64,000 nucleotides of DNA, taken from Hominimerdicola alba. Its GTDB lineage: Bacteria; Bacillota; Clostridia; Oscillospirales; Ruminococcaceae. Within the stretch, counting starts at the first letter, position 1. Each line of letters starts with the position of its first letter. The notes under the pieces were generated by a model. It was not told the DNA's origin. It saw nothing but the letters and a program-made list of their open reading frames with translations, and did no database searches. Position numbers and translations under genes: made by a program. The DNA is taken from positions 45,060-109,059 of the forward strand of contig NZ_FOKQ01000011.1 of NCBI RefSeq assembly GCF_900112155.1, in the 5' to 3' direction. Below are positions 6,732 to 14,522 of the stretch, piece by piece.

Positions 6732-8648
6732 TCAGTTTGTGCCCCATGTTGCTGAATCTCTTGTTAAGGATTCCACCCTTTTTTCACGAGTTGTAATAAT
6801 ATAGAAATTACTATCTGAGATAACAGGGTTATCTATGTATTTTTCGATTCTTTCTCCATCATCATTCTGTATCGCTATGAAAACTGTTCTTACGGAATAG
6901 CCATTATAAGGTATCCAGTCAGTAGTCATTGATTCACCCATTTCTATCCAGGAAGCGATAGTACTCTCCGGTATTGTGCTGCCTGCTTCAAGCTTTATAC
7001 TATTTACCTTAGCAGAAGAACCGCGATCAGCATACAGAGATAGAGTAATCTTTTCGCTTTGGTTAGGTTTCTTGGCGTGCAGGGTGCCCCATTCAATATT
7101 CCTGTGATCGGGTGTCGGATACTGACCTATATTGCCGGTAGTGTTATCCTTTACCTGAACAAAGAAAGATTCCTCGCTGTTGATAGTTGCCATGCCCACA
7201 TATACACTGACATTTGTTCCCCGACCATTGTTGAGCAGCTCACTGTTGACAGCGGCATCACCTTTAGTAAGTTCTTTTGTACCTATTTTCAGTCCATCCT
7301 TGGTGTTTGCCTGTGGAAATTCGCCGTTGTCAAAAATCTCTTGCAAACTATTCAAACCGTGTTCTGTTTCATAATCTGCGATATATTCGGCTACAGCATT
7401 ATACGCAGTCTTGGCATCTTCGTCAAGCTCTCTTGATTTCACAGCCTCAGATGTATTTTCATCGAATGTACCCCATGTTGCTTCGCCCTGTGTGGGATGA
7501 GGATACTGACCTGTCTTTCCTGTCTTGGGATCCTTTGCCTGAACAAAGAATTCCGGATATCCGTAAGCATCGGTACCGTTCGTGCCTACATATACGATCA
7601 TGCCGTCATAATAGAATTTCAGCCAGTCGTTTATGGCTTTATCACCTTCGGTAAGCGATGAATTACAGTCTATCTTCAATCCGTCCTGAGTGTGCGCATT
7701 CGGAAAACCGCCGTTTTCAAAGCATCCCTTATAGTCAAGTCCCATTGTTTCCAGATCAGCTATATATTCAGCAACTTCATTATATGCAAATTTAGCTGCG
7801 CGGTTAACATCTTCGGTACTGTAATTTGTACATATGGGTGAATCGGGGTCAAATGTGCCCCATGTTACATTACCATTTGAGGGGTGGGGGAACTGACCTA
7901 CCTTGCCTGTCTTGTTATCCCTTACCTGAATAAAAGCAGAGTCCTCACCGTTGATTTTTGTTTTGCCAACATATACGCTTATATTGCCGCGGGCATACTG
8001 CGAAGCTTCGATATTTACCGCCTTGTCGCCTTTTGCTGTATGAAGCCTGTCTTCATGCCGCCTTTTGAATTTGCCTTTGCAAATTCTCCGTTCTTGAAGC
8101 AATCCTCTAAACTGAGACCCTCATATTCATAATCACTATAAACTACACCAACGGCACCAAAGCAATACCGGGCAGCTTTGTTCAGACCGTCAACTGTGTT
8201 TGATTTGTCCACATCAGAGTATACTCTCAGTCTTTCGGGAAGTTCATTGTATCCATACTCGTCCGTCATGGTAAAGGTGAACGAAACGCACTCATTCGGA
8301 GCAACAGTGCCATTGGTGCTGCTGTTCCTGATAACGCTTTTCTCATTCAAAACCTACATAACTGTAGTTCTCGGTGAACAGTCTGCCGTATTTTACGTTC
8401 TGTATCTCGCCTTCGTGTTCAAAGCCCACAGCCCAGTTGTTTATTGTCTTCTTGCTGGTGTTCTTCAGGGAGATCTTAACTGTGGTGTAACCGTCCTTAA
8501 CGGAAAGCACCTCGTACTATGCCAGATAGCCTGTACCTCTGTAAGCCCTTGAATCGCCTGTGTTGAGCGAAGCCGATGCGGGCAGAGAAAGTCCGCAGGC
8601 AAGTGCCAGTGCAGTTAAGCCTGAAATGATCTTTTTGTTGTTTTTCAT
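6732..8648 (-). pseudogene. Secreted CBM-like protein with tandem pilin-head repeats, disrupted
   Basis: Reading the minus strand from the ATG at 8648 (AGGAGGCAT upstream) gives a signal peptide (KKIISGLTALALACGLSLPASA). Next comes a beta-sandwich domain like CBM2/CBM3 (KNTSKKTINNWAVGFEHEGE, APNECVSFTFT), then about three repeats of roughly 120 residues and a divergent end that closes with ATWGTN. The repeats carry AYNAVAEYIAD, a GxFPxAxTxDGLKI segment, TKGDxAVN, VSVYVG, FFVQxKD, GQYPxP and WGT. These match the soluble head of the pilin at 38741-39178 (AKTAYNAVAEYLAD, GQYPNA, AWGTID). Three lesions break it: a TAG at 8517-8519 (codon 44) and frameshifts near 8350 and 8041. All pieces remain well conserved, so decay is recent or the lesions are sequence errors. 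Separate ORFs here (6732-8102, 8015-8350) are fragments of one gene. Confidence 0.8.
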
Positions 8649-8700
8649 TTTTTATGCCTCCTATATTTTGTGAGTAGGATATATCTATACTCTCGTTAAA

Positions 8701-8729
8701 ATTATAACACTTTAATATTTTAATGTCAA
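8701..8729 (-). promoter_or_regulatory. Strong promoter of the pilin-head repeat gene
   Basis: Consensus TTGACA and TATAAT on the minus strand with a 17-bp spacer, about 50 bp upstream of the start. The intact promoter and ribosome site argue that the gene was expressed until recently. Confidence 0.8.
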
Positions 8730-8801
8730 TGATTTTTAGGTGAAAATTATTGACGTTAATTTATATGTGATTTTTCGGGATAGTCAGCTATCCTGCATAA
8801 T

Positions 8802-8842
8802 AAAAAAAGTCTTCCGACGGTACGAAAATTGTCGGAAGACTT
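8802..8842 (-). terminator. Terminator of the COG0523-DUF1980 gene
   Basis: Twelve-base arms AAGTCTTCCGAC / GTCGGAAGACTT; on the minus strand the hairpin is followed by seven T. Confidence 0.85.
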
Positions 8843-8852
8843 GTGTAATTTA

Positions 8853-9809
8853 TCAATAGAATGTTGCAACTTCCTGTAAAGGCGCATCGGCGGGAACAAG
8901 CTTCTCCACAACAAGCACGGGACCCTTGCCCTTGTAAAGCTTGTGCTTCTGCATCTTTACTGTAAATGTCACATCGAACCACTTGGGCGTTGTCAGATCA
9001 AGCTGTTCATCGCAAAGGCTTGCCAGCCAGCAGAATGTGATATCCTCAACACAGCAGGTCATTATCTTTCTGCCCAAGGCGATTGTGCCTTTGGGGAACT
9101 TGGGGTTCATCGCCGCCATAGCTTTCAGATGCACCCGCTTGCCGTCGTACTTTTCTGGCTCTTCATTGATATCTCTGTACCACAGCGCGTAGTCCCTTTC
9201 ATCAACTTCGATGGTATCAGCATTGATGTCAAAAGGCAGAGGGTCTTCGATGTCGTCGTACTCGGAAGTACCGTCAGTACACTCGTAGGCGATATCTGTA
9301 CGTCTGCTGACACCTCTTACTATCTTATGGAACTCCATCTTGTCCATAGTTGCTTTGTCAAAACGGTTAAACACCGTCAGCTCACAGTTTGAGAGCTTGT
9401 CAACTACCAGGGATCTCATGTTCTGGTTGTAGTTGAGGAATGTGGTCGCATCGGTGAAATTCATTATCTGGTAGATCGCCCAGCTGTCAGGCAGTGCGTT
9501 CAGCAGATCGTTCATCGTCCACATACCATTGTACTCTATCATAACTCGCTGACCGTGTACCTCAGTGTACAGCTTCTGCAGATTGATAGGGTTCAGCTCG
9601 TCCTTATCTTCTATCACGCGGGGATATATATGGCTCTTCTCGAAGTCACTGGTGTCGTACTCCTCCATGCCTTCCTCGCATATCAGCAGAAGTGTCCTGT
9701 CACCGTTGTTGAAACGCTTGTCTTCAAGCGTCTTCTGTATAAAGGTGGTCTTGCCGCCCTCCAGAAATCCCGTGAACAGGTACACGGGCACAAAATTATC
9801 TTCATTCAT
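8853..9809 (-). CDS. COG0523-family GTPase fused to a DUF1980/YcgQ-like domain
   Basis: 318 aa. The N-terminal about 190 residues are a CobW/COG0523 G3E GTPase: VYLFTGFLEGGKTTF holds the Walker A loop and the G4-like NRFDKAT follows. The usual GCxCC metal motif of the family is absent at its normal place, where LICEEGMEEYD is seen. The C-terminal part (INEEPEKYDGKRVHLK, then GRKIMTCCVEDITFCWLAS) resembles the soluble domain of YcgQ/DUF1980 (TIGR03943), which pairs with a YcgR permease in zinc-linked operons. It is probably a metal-trafficking protein in the cytoplasm (inference). The start at 9809 is set by AGGAGAG; a longer frame opens at 9860. It shares its direction with the next two genes. 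Confidence 0.75.
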   Translation of the reverse strand: MNEDNFVPVYLFTGFLEGGKTTFIQKTLEDKRFNNGDRTLLLICEEGMEEYDTSDFEKSHIYPRVIEDKDELNPINLQKLYTEVHGQRVMIEYNGMWTMNDLLNALPDSWAIYQIMNFTDATTFLNYNQNMRSLVVDKLSNCELTVFNRFDKATMDKMEFHKIVRGVSRRTDIAYECTDGTSEYDDIEDPLPFDINADTIEVDERDYALWYRDINEEPEKYDGKRVHLKAMAAMNPKFPKGTIALGRKIMTCCVEDITFCWLASLCDEQLDLTTPKWFDVTFTVKMQKHKLYKGKGPVLVVEKLVPADAPLQEVATFY

Positions 9810-9897
9810 TTTCAGATTACTCTCCTGATCTATTATATTGTTATCCCGCTGACACACCACTAAACAGCCTTTTGACAGGCGGTATCAATAGACGGCG

Positions 9898-9993
9898 GTC
9901 TTCTTTCCCCGCCGTGGGCGGGGAAAGAAGACATCTCAATAAATATTCATTACCGGACTGGGTATAAGCGGTGTGATAAAGGGATAGTCATAT
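9898..9993. repeat. Dispersed double-hairpin element, copy 1
   Basis: A perfect 16-bp stem (9898-9913 with 9917-9932, loop GTG) is followed by a second weaker stem region ending in AAAGGGATAGTCATATT. Copies 2 and 3 (21382-21480, 46167-46267) have the same layout. The first stem differs in sequence between copies, but both arms changed together. Confidence 0.75.
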
Positions 9994-10012
9994 TCCATTA
10001 TTATCACTGCTG

Positions 10013-11281
10013 TCAGAACGGCACCATGCCGTCGGGGTCGTAGGATTCAAACTTCTCTTCCTCCTTTACAGGCACAAACTTTTTCATGCCGCCTTCGGGC
10101 ACAAAGCCCATACGGCAGAAATACTCATGCTCGCAGTCGTAATCGGGCAGAACTATCTTGTCCTGAGAACCGCGAACTATGTCGTACTGATCAAGCAGCA
10201 CCGAGCCGCCATCTTTGTGGAGTATGCACTGCAGACCGTTTATCTCCAGCGCACCATTTACTCTGCAAAGTGTACCGCTTTCGTCGAAGTAGTCGAAGTC
10301 CACCGATTCGCCCCTGCTTAGTTTGCCTATCTCCTCGGGGGTGAAGATGTGTCCGCACCATACTCCCGAGAACTTCACGGGACATCTCAGCACACGCGCC
10401 ATGAAGCTGTCAAGGTCGCGGTCGAGTATCTCGCTGCTGTAATTCTCGTACAGAAATTCCATCTGGAAAAGCTGCTCGGCAACTTTCTTCATGTCCATAT
10501 CCTTCGGCATGAAGAAGCTGCTCAGGGTAACTGTAAGGTCGCCTGTGCGCAGGCTTCTCTCATATAGGAACCTGTACTCGCCCAGACTGTTCTTCAGCGG
10601 TATATAGCTGCCGTCGTTGTAGTGTATAACACAGCCGCCGTACTTTGCAGAAGCCTTTTTCAGCTCATAGCCGTAGTATGCCGCGGGCTGTCCGTTTTCG
10701 GTGAACTCCTTGCCTACAACCTCGATTATGCCGCCGCCCAGCAGACGGTTCAGCTGTGCCGCATCGGGCAGCTCCCTGCAAAGGAACTCCATCTCCACAA
10801 GCTCGCCCTCGTGGTAGATGTAAAGGGTCTTTTTATCGAACTCGGTTATCTTGGGTATGTGCTTTTTCGGAAATACCTCAGGCACGAATTCGTACTCAGC
10901 CGCATTGAACAGCTTGTAGCTTGAATTGAAGGACACATTGAATGGGTCGATGTCCTTCTGCACCTCTTTCAGGCTGCCTGTAACGGTGTATACCATGTTG
11001 CCCTCGACAGAATCAAAGGTGATGCTCCCGCCGCTGCACAGCACGGATACCTCATCATCGGTAAATATATGACCGTGCCATACGCCGCAGAACTGTGCGT
11101 CCTCGCCGTCCTTTTTGAACTTTACGCTTACCTTCTCGTAAACCTTGCCGTTGAGTTCGCTGCTGTATTCATAACGTTCGCCTGCGTTCTCAAAGGGAAC
11201 ATACTGAGTGCTGCCGTCCTCACCCTGAAAACTTCCCGGGTAGAAAAGGTCTTTCTTTATCTCGTAATTTGACTTATCCAT
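10013..11281 (-). CDS. Unknown protein with duplicated GHIFT domain
   Basis: 422 aa, no signal peptide or membrane segment, preceded by AAAAAGGAGGTACAGC. Two copies of a motif are clear: FCGVWHGHIFTDDEVSVL near residue 63 and FSGVWCGHIFTPEEIGKL near residue 310. Each is followed by a GxSxxFD strand, so the protein carries an internal duplication. Similar W/F-x-GHxFTxEE segments occur in the C-terminal tails of plasmid topoisomerases and DUF3945-like proteins, but the resemblance is only motif-level. Its position between two metallochaperone GTPases, in the same direction, suggests a link to metal handling (inference). Function is not assigned. Confidence 0.6.
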   Translation of the reverse strand: MDKSNYEIKKDLFYPGSFQGEDGSTQYVPFENAGERYEYSSELNGKVYEKVSVKFKKDGEDAQFCGVWHGHIFTDDEVSVLCSGGSITFDSVEGNMVYTVTGSLKEVQKDIDPFNVSFNSSYKLFNAAEYEFVPEVFPKKHIPKITEFDKKTLYIYHEGELVEMEFLCRELPDAAQLNRLLGGGIIEVVGKEFTENGQPAAYYGYELKKASAKYGGCVIHYNDGSYIPLKNSLGEYRFLYERSLRTGDLTVTLSSFFMPKDMDMKKVAEQLFQMEFLYENYSSEILDRDLDSFMARVLRCPVKFSGVWCGHIFTPEEIGKLSRGESVDFDYFDESGTLCRVNGALEINGLQCILHKDGGSVLLDQYDIVRGSQDKIVLPDYDCEHEYFCRMGFVPEGGMKKFVPVKEEEKFESYDPDGMVPF

Positions 11282-11357
11282 GCTGTACCTCCTTTTTGGT
11301 ATACCTTAGTTTTACCATTTAATATAGTATAATTTATTTTGCGGGAGCGTCAGGGTA

Positions 11358-12578
11358 TCACTGTACCCCGAAAAGCTCCGAAACAGCTTCTTCGTTCAGC
11401 TGAGAGCCGATAACGCACAGTCTGCCGATGGTACTTGCAGAACCTGTTCTTACATCGGGCACACCGGGAACGTAGTCGTAGTGTATCCAGGTGCCGTCGG
11501 TGCCCTCAACTATGCCTTTTGCACGGAGCACGAAGCCGTACTTCTTCTCGTCTTCCAGTGCTTCAAGGGCAACGCGTATCTCATCAGCGGTGTACTTCTT
11601 TGCGGTCTCTCTGCCCCAGCTGGTGAATACTTCGTCAGCGTGGTGGTGATGATGATCGTGATCGTGACAGCCGCAGGTGCAGTCCTCGCCGTGCTCATGG
11701 TGGTGATGCTCATGGTCATGATCGTGATCATGGTGATGATGGTGTTCATGCTCATGATCGTGATGATGCTCGTGCTCATGTTCATGGTCATGATGATGTT
11801 CATGTTCGTGATCATGATCGTGGCAGCCGCAGGTGCAGTCCTCGCCATGCTCGTGATGGTGGTGCTCATGCTCTTCATCGTCATGGTGATGATGGTGATG
11901 CTCGTGCTCCTCATCATCGTGGTGATGATGGTGGTGATGTTCATGTTCCTCTTCCAGCAGAGCCTTCAGCTCATCATCGAGAGTGTTCTTCTGTGTCATG
12001 GCATCAGTGAGCTGCTTGCCTGTCAGCAGATCCCAGTCAGTAGTAACGATGGGAGCCTTGTCGTTCAGGGCACGAAGCCTTGCAACTACATCATCAAGTC
12101 TCTCTTGAGGAACGCCCTTTGCATGGCTGAGTATCAGGCAGCTTGCGTAGGTTATCTGGTTGTTGAAGAATTCACCGAAATTCTTCTGGTACATCTTGCA
12201 CTTTGCAGCGTCAACAACAGTTGTGAAGCCGTCCAGCACTACGTCATGTGCGTGGATATCCTGCACAGCTTTGATAACGTCGCTGAGCTTGCCTACACCC
12301 GATGGTTCGATAAGTATACGGTCGGGCTTATAGGTCTCAAGCACCTGTACCAGTGCCTTGCCGAAATCGCCCACCAGCGAACAGCATATACAGCCCGAAT
12401 TCATCTCGGTTATCTCAACGCCTGCGTCCTGCAAAAATCCGCCGTCGATGCCTATCTGTCCGAATTCGTTCTCGATAAGCACGAGTTTCTCGCCCTTGTA
12501 GCCGTCGGCGATGAGTTTCTTTATCAGCGTAGTCTTGCCTGCGCCGAGGAATCCGCTGAATATGGTGATCTTAGTCAT
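11358..12578 (-). CDS. COG0523 metallochaperone GTPase with giant His-rich loop
   Basis: 406 aa. N-terminal G3E GTPase with Walker A GFLGAGKTT, the metal-binding motif GCICCS near residue 66, and IEPSGVG (Walker B region). Between about residues 208 and 315 lies a region made almost only of His, Asp and Glu. It includes two copies of EHGEDCTCGCHDHD. The C-terminal domain (SWGRETAKKYTADEIRVAL ... GTWIHYDYVPG) is the usual CobW C domain. The protein probably stores or inserts zinc, cobalt or nickel; such His-rich loops are known in this family, but this one is unusually long. The start at 12578 has AGAAAGAAG 8 bases upstream. No Zur box was recognised upstream. Confidence 0.88.
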   Translation of the reverse strand: MTKITIFSGFLGAGKTTLIKKLIADGYKGEKLVLIENEFGQIGIDGGFLQDAGVEITEMNSGCICCSLVGDFGKALVQVLETYKPDRILIEPSGVGKLSDVIKAVQDIHAHDVVLDGFTTVVDAAKCKMYQKNFGEFFNNQITYASCLILSHAKGVPQERLDDVVARLRALNDKAPIVTTDWDLLTGKQLTDAMTQKNTLDDELKALLEEEHEHHHHHHHDDEEHEHHHHHHDDEEHEHHHHEHGEDCTCGCHDHDHEHEHHHDHEHEHEHHHDHEHEHHHHHDHDHDHEHHHHEHGEDCTCGCHDHDHHHHHADEVFTSWGRETAKKYTADEIRVALEALEDEKKYGFVLRAKGIVEGTDGTWIHYDYVPGVPDVRTGSASTIGRLCVIGSQLNEEAVSELFGVQ

Positions 12579-12702
12579 GAAAAACACTTCTTTCTAATAA
12601 TTATGAGATCATACAATTTCTCATTTTTTATTATAGCACATATTCCGATAAAAGTAAAGACGCCGTGAAATAATTTCCAAAATGCACAATTGCGGGTGCG
12701 CC

Positions 12703-12800
12703 CGGATGCGGTGGCAGCAAAATAAATGCGAGCGTATGCCACCGTATGCACTTGCATATACTTGGTATGCGGATATATCTTCCGCATGATGCCACCGCAA
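12703..12800. repeat. Nested inverted repeats in the 12.6-12.88 kb gap
   Basis: GCGGTGGCA (12708-12716) is the exact complement of TGCCACCGC (12790-12798). The interior contains further GTATGC/GCATAC-type half sites and TGCGG / CCGCA arms. A related word set (CCGCATACGGTGGTATG, ACTTGGTA) occurs near 17190-17215. The rest of the 304-base gap shows no gene. Confidence 0.45.
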
Positions 12801-12848
12801 GCCACCCTATTAAATGGTATCCCACCGCCTACGCTTTGTCATATTAAA

Positions 12849-12876
12849 CAAAAAGACCGCCGAAAATTCAGCGGTC
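12849..12876 (-). terminator. Terminator of the aldo/keto reductase gene
   Basis: GACCGC / GCGGTC stem; on the minus strand it is followed by CTTTTTG. Confidence 0.65.
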
Positions 12877-12882
12877 ATAATA

Positions 12883-13848
12883 TCATATACGATTATCGAG
12901 GAATGCCAGGGTCTTTTCGTCGTAGACCAGATCCTGTGCTTCCATATTCTCCTCCATCTGCCAGAGCTTTGTTACGGCGAATACCGATGATACAAAGAAA
13001 GGCTGGCTGTTCAGGTAGCCCAGAGGTACTACCGCAGGGGGAGTGCCTGTCTTGTCGCAGAGCTGCTTTACTCTCGCAAGACGTGCAAGGTTAGCAGTGG
13101 AAGCGAACTGGCTTTCGGGAAGATTTGTGGCAGCGTCGCCCCTTGCGAGCTTTGCGAAAAATCCCTTTGCCTGCGGCGAAAATGCCATAACAGGGAAGTG
13201 GTTGCGTCTGTACCAGCCGAACTCCTGGGTATCCATACACACAAGTGTAGAGTCACCAAGTATATCAGTGCTTGCGTGGGCAAGAGAATAGTTTATCTGG
13301 CTGATGCGTATAGGCTCCATGCCGTGTTTGCGTGCAAATTTGTTAGCTTCCTGTATACGCGAGGTAGTCCAGTTGGATACACCGATGAAGTGTATCTTCC
13401 CCGACTGATACATATCGTTCAGTATCGGCATTATCTCCTCAACGGGGATATGTGGGTCATCGCGGTGAAGAAAATATATATCTACATAGTCTGTTTTCAG
13501 GCATTCAAGACTTCTTGCAAGATCAGCTTCAAGGCTTGCTCTGTCAAGGCGGGATTCTCTTGTCTCAAGGTCGTAATGACCGCCCTTGGTGGAGATGATC
13601 ACCTTGTCGCGGCACTTTCTGGATTCAAGCCATCTGCCGATGACAGATTCGCTCACATCTGCGCCGTCCTCGACCCAGTCGCAGTAAACGCGGGCTGTAT
13701 CTATGCACCAGCCGCCGAGCTCGATGTATTTATCCAGATAGGAAAAATAGGTCTCGTCGCTGTCCTTTCTCTCAAAATTCGCTGTACCGTAGGTAAGGCT
13801 GGGGATCTTTATCTCGTATTTGTCGTTTTTTAGTGTACAGGTTATCAA
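12883..13848 (-). CDS. Aldo/keto reductase
   Basis: 321 aa cytoplasmic NAD(P)H-dependent oxidoreductase with the (beta/alpha)8 fold. The catalytic tetrad positions are visible: Asp and Tyr in DTARVYCDW, Lys in IISTKGG, and His in YFLHRDDP. GVSNW is the expected strand-loop motif. The start codon follows GAGGAGGG, about 10 bases away. It is divergently transcribed from ylxM-ffh, and a palindrome (13911-13932) sits in its promoter, so it may have a specific repressor. The substrate is unknown; many gut Clostridia carry such reductases for sugar or aldehyde reduction. Confidence 0.88.
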   Translation of the reverse strand: MITCTLKNDKYEIKIPSLTYGTANFERKDSDETYFSYLDKYIELGGWCIDTARVYCDWVEDGADVSESVIGRWLESRKCRDKVIISTKGGHYDLETRESRLDRASLEADLARSLECLKTDYVDIYFLHRDDPHIPVEEIMPILNDMYQSGKIHFIGVSNWTTSRIQEANKFARKHGMEPIRISQINYSLAHASTDILGDSTLVCMDTQEFGWYRRNHFPVMAFSPQAKGFFAKLARGDAATNLPESQFASTANLARLARVKQLCDKTGTPPAVVPLGYLNSQPFFVSSVFAVTKLWQMEENMEAQDLVYDEKTLAFLDNRI

Positions 13849-13902
13849 TTTTAAGCCCTCCTCTTGTTCATTATTTAATCATCCTATTATTAATATCCTA
13901 AA

Positions 13903-13932
13903 ATTATAACATATAAATCGCGTGATTTATAT
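13903..13932 (-). promoter_or_regulatory. Aldo/keto reductase -10 box with adjacent operator palindrome
   Basis: The minus-strand TATAAT is at 13903-13908. Next to it lies a 9-4-9 perfect inverted repeat (ATATAAATC at 13911-13919, GATTTATAT at 13924-13932), which fills the spacer region of the promoter. Confidence 0.55.
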
Positions 13933-13970
13933 AACAAATTGTAAAATTTTATGTTTTTGTTCGAGCCCCC

Positions 13971-13999
13971 TTGACAAAAGCAGGAAAGTGGTATATAAT
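13971..13999 (+). promoter_or_regulatory. Promoter of the ylxM-ffh operon
   Basis: TTGACA-17-TATAAT, consensus at both boxes, 77 bp upstream of the ylxM start. Confidence 0.85.
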
Positions 14000-14075
14000 A
14001 AGTAACGTTGTAAAGCTATGGTGCTTTACAGGTATCCGAAAAAGTTCGCAGAAAGTCTGAAAGGGGCGGATAAAC

Positions 14076-14477
14076 TTGGCAAAAAGCTTTGAAATGTATA
14101 TCCTGCTCGATCTGTATGGCAGGCTGCTGACGGAAAAGCAGTTCAACATCATGGATCTGTATTATAATGATGACCTCAGTCTTGGTGAGATAGCGGCTGA
14201 ATGCGGTATCTCAAGACAGGGCGTTCATGATGCGGTAAAGCACTGCGAAAAGGCGCTGGCGGATTATGAGGAAAAGCTCGGTCTGCTGAAAGCGCAGAGA
14301 GCGTATGTTGAAGAGCTCAAGGAGCTTAAAGAACAGGCGCTCGATATCTTCAATGAATGCAAGCGCATAAGTATGTCAAGGCCGATAGCCGAAAAGACTG
14401 TTGTACTGCTTGAAAATCTTGACAGCAAGCTTGCCGAATACGAAACAGAAGAGATCAGCGAAGAAGCCGCTGAATAA
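14076..14477 (+). CDS. ylxM: YlxM-type helix-turn-helix protein, Ffh accessory
   Basis: 133 aa. The N-terminal half is a sigma-region-4-like HTH ([38 protein letters not shown]). The rest is a long charged helix that ends acidic ([12 protein letters not shown]). This is the YlxM/p13 family, which almost always precedes ffh; in streptococci YlxM modulates Ffh GTPase activity. The start is TTG at 14076 after GGGGCGG, giving the family's usual N-terminus before LLTEKQ; the first ATG (14094) would shorten it by six residues. It is probably co-transcribed with ffh, 45 bp downstream. Confidence 0.88.
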   Translation: MAKSFEMYILLDLYGRLLTEKQFNIMDLYYNDDLSLGEIAAECGISRQGVHDAVKHCEKALADYEEKLGLLKAQRAYVEELKELKEQALDIFNECKRISMSRPIAEKTVVLLENLDSKLAEYETEEISEEAAE

Positions 14478-14522
14478 CGGCTTCATATCTACTATAAATT
14501 CCACGGACAGGGAGGCAGACTT

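Noticed and set aside
11481..12668. 395-codon open frame on the plus strand opposite the metallochaperone gene
   Set aside because: It is the shadow of the His-rich gene (CAY codons read as ATG/GTG on the other strand), with no ribosome site and unlikely composition.
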